A program made the position numbers and the translations under genes. Positions 51,744 to 58,918 of a stretch of DNA of 64,000 nt are shown here, one piece after another. A model generated the notes under the pieces. The model saw nothing but the letters and a program-made list of their open reading frames with translations. It did not search any database and was not told the DNA's origin. Source of the DNA: Dethiosulfovibrio salsuginis. GTDB taxonomy: Bacteria > Synergistota > Synergistia > Synergistales > Dethiosulfovibrionaceae. The DNA is taken from assembly GCF_900177735.1 (NCBI RefSeq), contig NZ_FXBB01000001.1, forward strand, positions 248,001-312,000, in the 5' to 3' direction. Each line of letters starts with the position of its first letter. Position 1 is the first letter of the stretch.

Positions 51744-53638
51744 GAATCAGGACAGACACAGGGGGAGGCTAGCTCTACCGAACCGACGGTGAGCAGCCTC
51801 TCCGTCACCTCCGGGGACGCTGGGCGTCCAAAGAGGTAGCCCTGTCCGATGGAACAGCCGAGGTCCAGAAGTATTTTCCTCTGACTGTCGGTCTCGACGC
51901 CTTCCGCCACAACGGTCAGTCCCCTCACCTGGGCCAGGGCCAGTATGCTTTTGACTATGGCCTGGTTGACCTCTCCGTTTCCCTCACCGTTTTCCGGCAT
52001 GAACACCTTGTCTATTTTTAGGGCGTCCACGTCGAACCTCGCCAGATATCCCAATGAGGAGTAGCCCGTCCCGAAGTCGTCTATTGAGAGGGACACCCCT
52101 AGGGATTTGAGGTTTCGGAGGACCGTCTCGCTCTGCTTGGCGTCCTGGATCAGGGCGGTCTCGGTTATCTCCAGCTCCAGAAGGTCGGAGGGGAAGGCCG
52201 AGGCCTCCAGGATGTCCGATAGGTGGGCCTCGATCTGGTCTTTGAGCAGCTGTCTGGCCGATACGTTCACCGACAGAGGGACGGCACAGCCCTTTTTTAT
52301 CCACTCACGGCCCTGACGGCATGCCTCGAACAACACCCATTTTCCCAGTTCGCTGATCATTCCTGTGTCCTCGGCGACTGGGATAAACTGGTCCGGCGGG
52401 ATGAAAAGCCCCATGTCGTCCCAGCGGCAGAGGGCCTCCAGGCCGACGACCGACCCGGTCGCCATGTCCACCTTGGGTTGATAGACCAGGAAGAAGCCCC
52501 TAGAGAGGGGGATAGACTCGGCCATACGCCTTTCGAGGCTGATCCTTCTGTGGAAGTCGTGGCCCATTCGGTCGTCGAAGCAGACTACGTCCAGGCCTTT
52601 GACCTTCGCCTCGTTGACCGCTATGTCCGCACAGCCCATGAGCTCCTCCCATTCCCAGCCGTGATCGGGATAGAGGGCCAGGCCGACCGCAGCACTTAGG
52701 GAGATCCGTCCGCTGTCCTCGGTGTCGAAGGGTTCCTTGAGAGCTTCTAAGACCGTCTTTCCAATTTCCGGGCAGGTTCGAGGGGCAAAACCGGACATGT
52801 CCGCCAGTATCCCGAATTCGTCCCCTCCAAGACGGGCGACCTGATCGTCCTCGGAAAAGGCTTTTCTGAGCCGTTCTGCTACCGAGGCCAGAAGCCTGTC
52901 TCCCGCCATAAAGCCTATGGTGTCGTTGACGTTTTTAAACCGCTTTAGGTCGATGTGGGCTATGGCGAAGGGGTTGCCCTTTCGGACCCTGGACCGTCCC
53001 TCCTGTACGAAGGAAACCCTGTTAGGAAGACCGGTCAGCTCGTCCCTAAAGGCCAGCCAGTGGACCTTTTCCTCCACCTTTCTCTGTTCCGTTACGTCTC
53101 TGTAGAGGCCGTATAGCCCTACGGTCTCGCCGTCCACCACCACCGAACAGCCGAAGATACAGACCCTGACGTTTTGCCCGTCCCCTCTCACCCGATTGGC
53201 CTCAATGGCTACCTGCTCTCGGTCAAGAACCTTTCGGTTTATCTCTCTGCCAAGGTATGCCCTGTCCTTTCCCATTATTAGGTCGTCCAGACAGAGGCCG
53301 ACTATTTCGTCCTTGCGGTAAAGGAAGATCCTCTCAAAGGCGGGGTTTACGTCCATGATTATGCCGTCTTTGTCCAGCATGACCAGGCCGTCAGGGTTGG
53401 TCTGGAAGAGTCGATCCAGGCATGCCTTTTGACGGATGGTTTCCTCCTGAACCTTTATATAGGCTTCCCTTTGGGATTTTAGCTCTTTCTCCATCTGGGC
53501 CCATAGGGACAGCAACAGGACGGCCACCACCACCGCTGGCACCGCCCAGTAGGGATCGCTGCCTACGGTGGTAGCCCATGCGTAGTCCGGCAAAAGGAGG
53601 CATAAGGTCAGGGAAACGATAGTGGCGGCGAGGAACAT
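51740..53638 (-). CDS. Membrane-anchored PAS-GGDEF-EAL protein
   Basis: A 632-residue cyclic-di-GMP enzyme. Two hydrophobic segments lie at residues 1-22 and 32-48, then a short coiled coil and a PAS domain (residues 75-190). The diguanylate cyclase site RLGGDEFGIL is intact near residue 290. The phosphodiesterase domain keeps the EAL motif (GLEALCRW), ITETALIQD, the DDFGTGYSS loop and VVAEGVET. Both activities could therefore be present, though one often dominates. It starts 4 nt after the aminotransferase stop, so it may belong to the threonine operon transcript. Confidence 0.93.
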   Translation of the reverse strand: MFLAATIVSLTLCLLLPDYAWATTVGSDPYWAVPAVVVAVLLLSLWAQMEKELKSQREAYIKVQEETIRQKACLDRLFQTNPDGLVMLDKDGIIMDVNPAFERIFLYRKDEIVGLCLDDLIMGKDRAYLGREINRKVLDREQVAIEANRVRGDGQNVRVCIFGCSVVVDGETVGLYGLYRDVTEQRKVEEKVHWLAFRDELTGLPNRVSFVQEGRSRVRKGNPFAIAHIDLKRFKNVNDTIGFMAGDRLLASVAERLRKAFSEDDQVARLGGDEFGILADMSGFAPRTCPEIGKTVLEALKEPFDTEDSGRISLSAAVGLALYPDHGWEWEELMGCADIAVNEAKVKGLDVVCFDDRMGHDFHRRISLERRMAESIPLSRGFFLVYQPKVDMATGSVVGLEALCRWDDMGLFIPPDQFIPVAEDTGMISELGKWVLFEACRQGREWIKKGCAVPLSVNVSARQLLKDQIEAHLSDILEASAFPSDLLELEITETALIQDAKQSETVLRNLKSLGVSLSIDDFGTGYSSLGYLARFDVDALKIDKVFMPENGEGNGEVNQAIVKSILALAQVRGLTVVAEGVETDSQRKILLDLGCSIGQGYLFGRPASPEVTERLLTVGSVELASPCVCPDS

Positions 53639-53641
53639 CGG

Positions 53642-54475
53642 TTATTCCAGCCAGCGAGGTACGTTTTGCCGGTAGAGCTCGGCGATTTTGGCCGTTATAG
53701 GGCCCGGTTTTCCGTCCCCTACGGTCTGAGTGCCTATCTTAACTACCGGCATAATCTCCTTCACCGATCCCGAGATGAATGCCTCCTGGGAGGAGGATAC
53801 CTCGTCCAAAGACGGGGCCCTCATCTCAAGAGGAATATCGTTTTCCTCGAGGATCTGGATTATGAGAGATCTGGTAGTTCCAGCCAGGACCATGTCGTCC
53901 GGGGCGGTTATGACCTTGCCGTCTTTGACCATGAAAAATGTGCTGTGCCCAGCCTCGGAGATTACCCCTCCAGGGCAGTACAGCACCTCCAATGCTCCTG
54001 GATCCACCGAGTTTTTGGCCAGGGCTGCGCTGTAGTCTATGCTTTTAGCCGACGGAAGAAGTCTAGCCCTGTCAAGTGGAAAGAGCCTAACCCCTTTTTC
54101 GTAGTTTTCCCTGTCCGGCAAAACAAGGTCCTCGAAGGAGACGAAGTATCTGGGGTCCGGAAATCGACAGCCGTCGACGAATCGATCCCCTCCGGTTATG
54201 TAGAACTTGACCAATACCTCTCCGTCGCCTTCCATTTTGTCTATTCCCTGTCTGACTAGGGATTTCATGGCCTCGAGGCCCAGTTTTTCGTCTATTCCCA
54301 AGGAGGACGCGGAACGGGACAGTCGCTCGAGGTGATATGTCATCATCATGGGCCTCCGTCCGTAGGTCCTCACGAGGTCGAAAACCCCTATTCCCCTCTG
54401 GATTATGTGGTCGGATACCGGGATTACCGCCTTTTCAAAGGGCAAAAATTCGCCGTCCAGGTAGCATAATTTCAA
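53642..54475 (-). CDS. Class IV aminotransferase (BCAT / D-amino acid type)
   Basis: A 277-residue PLP fold type IV enzyme. The start YLDGEFLPFEKAVIPVSDHIIQRGIGVFDLVRTY contains the family substrate loop. The PLP lysine is in LLPSAKSIDYSAAL near residue 150. EVLYCPGGVISEAGHSTFFMVKDG and LAGTTRSLIIQ bind the cofactor phosphate. It could be a branched-chain, D-amino acid or aminodeoxychorismate lyase type enzyme; the motif set does not decide. The start is TTG after AGGAGGG. It lies 59 nt downstream of the ACT gene. Confidence 0.87.
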   Translation of the reverse strand: MKLCYLDGEFLPFEKAVIPVSDHIIQRGIGVFDLVRTYGRRPMMMTYHLERLSRSASSLGIDEKLGLEAMKSLVRQGIDKMEGDGEVLVKFYITGGDRFVDGCRFPDPRYFVSFEDLVLPDRENYEKGVRLFPLDRARLLPSAKSIDYSAALAKNSVDPGALEVLYCPGGVISEAGHSTFFMVKDGKVITAPDDMVLAGTTRSLIIQILEENDIPLEMRAPSLDEVSSSQEAFISGSVKEIMPVVKIGTQTVGDGKPGPITAKIAELYRQNVPRWLE

Positions 54476-54534
54476 AGTGAATCCCTCCTGAGGTTTATTC
54501 GGTCCAATACGGGCCTATTGTACCTCAAAAAGCC

Positions 54535-55023
54535 TTAGCTGGATAATCCACCTACAAATCTGTTTCGCAGAGTGGAAAGAGCCTCTGCCGCGCTGGATTT
54601 GCACACCACGCAGCAGATAGATTCGGGGGTGGCCACTATCATCTCCAGGTTTATTCCTCCCTCCGCCAGCAGGGAGAACACGTCCGAGGGGAGCCCTGGC
54701 CGGGAGGAAAATCCCTGTCCGTAGAGGGCGATCCTGGAGACCTCGGTGTCGAAGGTAACACCCTGGGCACCGATTTCGTCGGGCATCCTCCGGCAGACCT
54801 CTATGGCGGAGTCCAGTTTTTCCGTCCTTATGAGGAAGGCTATGTCGTTTACGTCTCCCCTCATGACGCTCTGTATGACCATCTCCACCGGCACCATGGC
54901 ATCGCCCAAGGCCTTAAACAGGTGGGCCGCTATTCCGGGTCTGTCGGGAACCCCGAGGACCGCCACTTTTGCCACATCGTCGTCACATATCACCGAATCT
55001 ACGATAAAGGTCTCTCCGTCCAT
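54535..55023 (-). CDS. Stand-alone ACT-domain protein resembling the aspartokinase regulatory region
   Basis: About 162 residues with two ACT domains: VAKVAVLGVPDRPGIAAHLFKAL (residues 10-35) and RIALYGQGFSSRPGLPSDVFSLLAEGGINLEMI (residues 90-125). The order, spacing and sequence look like the C-terminal regulatory half of aspartate kinase without the catalytic half. An internal start with AGGAGGAATAAAA before the ATG at 55023 is clear. In an operon with thrB and thrC it probably senses threonine or lysine and acts on a separate partner; that is inference. Confidence 0.82.
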   Translation of the reverse strand: MDGETFIVDSVICDDDVAKVAVLGVPDRPGIAAHLFKALGDAMVPVEMVIQSVMRGDVNDIAFLIRTEKLDSAIEVCRRMPDEIGAQGVTFDTEVSRIALYGQGFSSRPGLPSDVFSLLAEGGINLEMIVATPESICCVVCKSSAAEALSTLRNRFVGGLSS

Positions 55024-55039
55024 TTTTATTCCTCCTGAT

Positions 55040-55957
55040 CTATCCATCTATTTTCACCGTGGCGCCCTTTTGATCCACGTCCAGCACGAAGAACCGGGAG
55101 TGAACCCCAAGCCTGGCGAATATGGAACACATGGCCCTTGCTATCTCGCCGGGGTTTGTCCTGGTGAAGGCCACCATTGTGGGCCCCGATCCGCTTATGG
55201 CAACTCCGTCGCAGCCTGGGAGGTCCCTTAGCTCATTGAGTATATCCTCCCCTCCGGGAAAGAGCTTGGACCTGAAGGGCTGGTGTAGCCTGTCACCCAT
55301 AGCCCAGGAGAGGTTATCCCACCGCCCTGTGGACCAGGAGGCGGCCAGGAGTGCCGACCTGCTTAGGTTGAACACAGCGTCCTCCATGGAGACCGACGAC
55401 GGCAATGCGGCCCTGGCCTGGGACGTGGGAACCTTGATATTAGGGACCGCCACCACCGCGGTGACCATCTCCCCCTGGGAAGGAGGGAGTTTGACGTATC
55501 TCAGTTCCCCTCTGTCCCAACAGCTGACCGCCATTCCCCCGACGCAGCAGGGAACCACGTTGTCCGGGTGTCCCTCCAGGCTAACCATAAGGGGCAGTAG
55601 CTCCTCTTTGGAGAGGGGGTTGCCCCTCAGCTGGTTGGCTATCATTACCCCTCCGACTATGGCGGAGGAGGAGCTTCCCAGCCCTCGGCAGAAGGGTATG
55701 GCGTTCAGGCTGAGCAGGTTAAGCCCCGGGGCTTCTATCCCCCACTGGGCGCAGGCGGCCTCGTATCCCATTATGACACCGTTGGCGTTTACGTCTTGGG
55801 CCTCGGTGGAGCCCTCCCCGACGGTCTCAAGGTCGTATTTTCCCTTCGGGAGCAGCTCTCTGACCTTGAAGACGTTGTAGAACTTGAGGGCCAGCCCTAT
55901 AGAGTCGTAGCCAGACCCCAGGTTGGCACTGGTCGCAGGTACCCTTACGGAGATCAT
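55040..55957 (-). CDS. thrB: Homoserine kinase
   Basis: A GHMP kinase phosphorylating homoserine for threonine synthesis. The N-terminus MISVRVPATSANLGSGYDSIGLAL is the ThrB hallmark, the ATP loop is CRGLGSSSSAIVGG near residue 93, and the last motif is GVAISGSGPTMVAF near residue 250. The length is 305 residues. The start overlaps the thrC stop by 4 nt, so translation is coupled. Confidence 0.96.
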   Translation of the reverse strand: MISVRVPATSANLGSGYDSIGLALKFYNVFKVRELLPKGKYDLETVGEGSTEAQDVNANGVIMGYEAACAQWGIEAPGLNLLSLNAIPFCRGLGSSSSAIVGGVMIANQLRGNPLSKEELLPLMVSLEGHPDNVVPCCVGGMAVSCWDRGELRYVKLPPSQGEMVTAVVAVPNIKVPTSQARAALPSSVSMEDAVFNLSRSALLAASWSTGRWDNLSWAMGDRLHQPFRSKLFPGGEDILNELRDLPGCDGVAISGSGPTMVAFTRTNPGEIARAMCSIFARLGVHSRFFVLDVDQKGATVKIDG

Positions 55958-57000
55958 CGCCTAAACAGCTCCTCCAGGCTCGACCATTCCCCTGGAACCG
56001 GCTCGATCGGGGGAATCGACGACAGCAGGACGTTAGGGTCCTTGAGGCCGTTTCCTGTTAGGACTGTGACCACCTTTATGGACTGGGGGAGTTTCCCGGC
56101 GTTTTTGAGCTTTAACAGCCCCGCAAGCCCGGCACAGGAGGCGGGCTCGGCGAAGACCCCTTCTTTCGACGCAAGAAGGGACTGGGCCGCCAGTATCTCC
56201 CTGTCCTCGACGGCCATGAAGGACCCTCCGCTGTCTTTTACGGCGCTTTTGGCCTTTTCTCCGTTCACCGGTCTGCCTATCCTTATGGCTGTGGCGATCG
56301 TCTCGGGGTTTGGAAACTCCCTTTCAAGGGCAAGGGGGGCGGCGCCGGAGGCCTGTACCCCTATCATCTTGGGAAGGCCGGAGCATCTTCCAAGTCCAGC
56401 GTAGTAGTCAAATCCCTCCCTGTAGGCGGAGATGTTGCCGGCGTTACCGACGGGGAGGATTAGCCAGTCGGGCCTGTCGCCGAGCTCTTCGCAGATCTCC
56501 CAGGAGGCGCTTCTTTGCCCCAGCAGTCTGTAGGGGTTTACCGAGTTTACTATAGCCATGCCAAGCCGCTCCGAGCCCTGTCTCGCCATGTCCAGTGCGA
56601 CGTCGAAGTTGTCCGATATGGCGATTATTTTGGCTCCGTAGGCCACCGCCTGGGCCAGCTTACCCATGGCGACGTTGCCCGCCGGAAGAAGGACGAAGCA
56701 GGGAATCCCAGCTCTTGCGGCGTAGGCTGCGGCGGAGGCGGAGGTGTTCCCTGTGGAGGCACATATTATGGACCTTGCCCCTTCCTCTATGGCCTTGGCC
56801 ACCGCCATGACCATTCCCCTGTCTTTGAATGATCCGGTGGGGTTGAGACCGTCGAACTTGGCGTAGAGCTCTATGCCAAGCTCTTCGCCGAGGTTTTCCA
56901 GGGGGATGAGAGGGGTGTCCCCTTCGCACAGTGAGAGTGCGGGAGTATTAGGGCTTACCGGAAGATGGTCTTTATATTTGCTGAGTATGCCTTTTCTCAT
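55954..57000 (-). CDS. thrC: Threonine synthase
   Basis: The PLP enzyme converting O-phosphohomoserine to threonine. The PLP lysine is in GLNPTGSFKDRGM near residue 59, preceded by LYAKFD. STGNTSASAAAYAARAG binds PLP phosphate, and LPVGNAGNISAYREGF follows near residue 185. The 348-residue length fits the short bacterial class. TGGAGGA lies 9 nt before the ATG. It is the first gene of the operon controlled by the T-box immediately upstream. Confidence 0.96.
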   Translation of the reverse strand: MRKGILSKYKDHLPVSPNTPALSLCEGDTPLIPLENLGEELGIELYAKFDGLNPTGSFKDRGMVMAVAKAIEEGARSIICASTGNTSASAAAYAARAGIPCFVLLPAGNVAMGKLAQAVAYGAKIIAISDNFDVALDMARQGSERLGMAIVNSVNPYRLLGQRSASWEICEELGDRPDWLILPVGNAGNISAYREGFDYYAGLGRCSGLPKMIGVQASGAAPLALEREFPNPETIATAIRIGRPVNGEKAKSAVKDSGGSFMAVEDREILAAQSLLASKEGVFAEPASCAGLAGLLKLKNAGKLPQSIKVVTVLTGNGLKDPNVLLSSIPPIEPVPGEWSSLEELFRR

Positions 57001-57021
57001 GGTCTATTCCTCCAATGGTGA

Positions 57022-57084
57022 TATAATAAAGGCCAGGTCACGATCGTAACCAGGCATGTACCTGGAGACGACCATGACCTGGCC
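57022..57084 (-). terminator. T-box terminator hairpin
   Basis: On the minus strand GGCCAGGTCA (57075-57084) pairs with TGACCTGGCC (57031-57040), with more pairing inside, followed by TTTATTATAT. The 5' arm overlaps the 3' side of the T-box sequence, as required for mutually exclusive terminator and antiterminator folds. Confidence 0.88.
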
Positions 57085-57293
57085 GCGGTTCCACTCCAAT
57101 TCCGGCCCCTAGCCGGCTCTCTTCGGTGCTGTAAGGGGCACACCCCGACGACTTATCCCTAAGGGCTTCGCCGTCAGCTCCGAGGTGGTTTCGTACACTG
57201 GCCTATCCGAGACGCCTTTCAGCCTATGGGCATCCCTCTCTGTGGGGGCTTCCTGCACTACTTGTCCTCATCATCGCAACTGTCCTCTTTTGG
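57031..57293 (-). promoter_or_regulatory. Threonine-specific T-box leader of the thrC operon
   Basis: On the minus strand this leader has the T-box core TGGAACCGCGG (about 57083-57093). It has a stem I region with AAGTAG, AGAGAG and GGCTGAAAGGC elements. In the specifier loop GAA is followed by ACC at 57187-57189, a threonine codon that reads tRNA-Thr(GGU). The codon fits the downstream thrC and thrB genes. Uncharged tRNA-Thr should stabilise the antiterminator and allow transcription. Confidence 0.9.
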
Positions 57294-57299
57294 AGGGGA

Positions 57300-57328
57300 A
57301 TTTTACAGATAATCTCCCCATCTGTCAA
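57300..57328 (-). promoter_or_regulatory. Promoter of the T-box / thr operon
   Basis: A perfect TTGACA (57323-57328) and TAAAAT (57300-57305) with a 17-nt spacer on the minus strand. It places the transcription start near 57293, at the beginning of T-box stem I. Confidence 0.88.
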
Positions 57329-57369
57329 TAACGACAAATCCCACTATTTATGTACCCAAAAAAAACCAG

Positions 57370-57518
57370 GAACTAGGGAGTTCACCCTATGGAATAACAC
57401 CATAGGCGATGTTATTATGTCCTCGTTCGCGAGATGCGAACGTTCTGTGGAACCCTCCAAAATCCACCACCCCAGGCGATGGGATCCCCCCCATCGCCAC
57501 CCTTTTTTTATTCCACCT
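57370..57518. other. Hairpin-rich gap between thr promoter and surE, possible small RNA
   Basis: About 150 nt without a protein frame. It holds CTATGG/CCATAG (57387-57406), CGTTCGC/GCGAACG (about 57423-57441) and GGCGATGG/CCATCGCC (about 57474-57496). The last is followed on the + strand by ACCC and seven T, a good terminator. On the minus strand a run of eight T lies at the other end, after a short GAACT/AGTTC stem. It may be an undescribed small RNA on either strand or a bidirectional terminator zone; I could not match it to 6S, SRP or tmRNA. Confidence 0.45.
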
Positions 57519-58296
57519 TTATGGCTCCCTCTATCCCGCCGCTTCTCATTATCTCAAGAGTGTCATAGTGGGTCATGTCCATGTGTATCGGCGTGACCGA
57601 TACGTAGCCGTGGGCTACAGCCCATACGTCGCTTCCCTCCACTAGGTCGTCCTCAGGCCGACCGGCCACCCAATAGTAGTTTCTTCCGTGAGGATCCTGT
57701 AGCTTGGTCACCTTATCGGCGTATATTCTGGTCCCTTTATGGGTCACCTTGATTCCCTTTATCAGAGCTAGAGGGAGATTGGGGACGTTTACGTTTAAGA
57801 CGATCTCTCGAGGTGCTGGGCTTTGAGATAGCCAATCCGTAAGTTGCACCATGATCTCCGCGGCGCTTTCGTAGTGCTTTTCCGAGTCCTCCCTGGAGCA
57901 GTTAAGGGACACCGCCAGAGAGGGGTATCCTAGGATAGAGCCCTCCATGGCGGCGGAAACGGTGCCCGAGTAGGTCAGGTCGTCTCCTAGGTTAGGTCCG
58001 TTGTTTATGCCTGAGACCACCAGGTCCGCCTGAGGGCAGAGTTGGTCTATGCCAAGCACGACGCAGTCCGAGGGAGTTCCGTCGCAGGTGTGTACCTCTA
58101 TCTCCGGGCCGTAAAGGTCGCTCTCTATGGACCAGAGCCTGAGCGGTCGATTGAGGGTTATGGCGTGTCCCACCGAGCTTCTCTCTCTGTCCGGTGCAAC
58201 AACCGTAGGAGAGTGACCGGCGTTCTTGAAGGCCTTAGCCAGTGCGGCTATGCCTGGGGCGTGTACTCCGTCGTCGTTTGTGACAAATACTATCAT
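57508..58296 (-). CDS. surE: 5'/3'-nucleotidase SurE
   Basis: A metal-dependent nucleoside monophosphatase linked to stationary-phase survival. The start FVTNDDGVHAPGIAAL has the metal-binding Asp pair, followed by APDRERSSVGHAIT and SGINNGPNLGDDLTYSGTVSAAMEG. LPLALIKGIKVTHKG and TPIHMDMTHYDTL close the protein. The length of 262 residues is normal. It lies 10 nt after the protease gene in a leftward run. Confidence 0.96.
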   Translation of the reverse strand: MIVFVTNDDGVHAPGIAALAKAFKNAGHSPTVVAPDRERSSVGHAITLNRPLRLWSIESDLYGPEIEVHTCDGTPSDCVVLGIDQLCPQADLVVSGINNGPNLGDDLTYSGTVSAAMEGSILGYPSLAVSLNCSREDSEKHYESAAEIMVQLTDWLSQSPAPREIVLNVNVPNLPLALIKGIKVTHKGTRIYADKVTKLQDPHGRNYYWVAGRPEDDLVEGSDVWAVAHGYVSVTPIHMDMTHYDTLEIMRSGGIEGAIKVE

Positions 58297-58306
58297 ATAG
58301 TCCTCC

Positions 58307-58918
58307 TCATGCCAGTATAATCCTCAAAAACATATACATTATCGGTCTCATTATGGCGCCGAGTGTCCCGGTTGCCACAAGAAGAAGCAGTACGAAAAAA
58401 CCGTACCTCTCCAGGAAAAACCATCCGTTCATCCAGGCTCTAGGTATAAAGGGATATATGAGCTTCGACCCGTCCAACGGAGGGATCGGTATGAGGTTGA
58501 AAACCGCTATTCCCACGTTTACGTAGACCATGAGTATCATTACCCTGCCTAAGGCCGGTATGGCCATAAAGGGGCCGGGGATGTATTTGATGGTAAGGGC
58601 CACCACAAAAGCTGTGAGTATGTTGCCTGTTATCCCAGCGATGGAGACGAGGAGCATGTCCCTCCTGGGATCTTTGAAGTATCTGGGATCCACCGGTACG
58701 GGCTTAGCCCAACCGAAGTGGAAGAGGAGCAACATCAGGGCTCCGACCACGTCGAAGTGGGCCAAGGGGTTCAGCGTAAGCCTGCCAGCGTCTCTGGCTG
58801 TGGGGTCCCCTAGCTGGTAGGCCACCCAGCCGTGACAGAACTCGTGGAAGGATATGGCCCAAAGCACCGCCGGAAGGGTCAACAGAATGTCCGATATCTG
58901 GGTTGAAAAACCGCTCAT
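58307..58918 (-). CDS. Site-2 protease family (M50) membrane protein
   Basis: A 203-residue polytopic protein with the zinc motif HEFCH (residues 25-29) in a membrane helix. A second conserved site NLIPIPPLDGSK lies near residue 140. Five or six hydrophobic segments span the length. It has no PDZ or CBS domain, so it belongs to the compact YwhC-like group whose substrates are mostly unknown. The ATG overlaps the stop of the upstream fusion gene by 4 nt. Confidence 0.9.
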   Translation of the reverse strand: MSGFSTQISDILLTLPAVLWAISFHEFCHGWVAYQLGDPTARDAGRLTLNPLAHFDVVGALMLLLFHFGWAKPVPVDPRYFKDPRRDMLLVSIAGITGNILTAFVVALTIKYIPGPFMAIPALGRVMILMVYVNVGIAVFNLIPIPPLDGSKLIYPFIPRAWMNGWFFLERYGFFVLLLLVATGTLGAIMRPIMYMFLRIILA

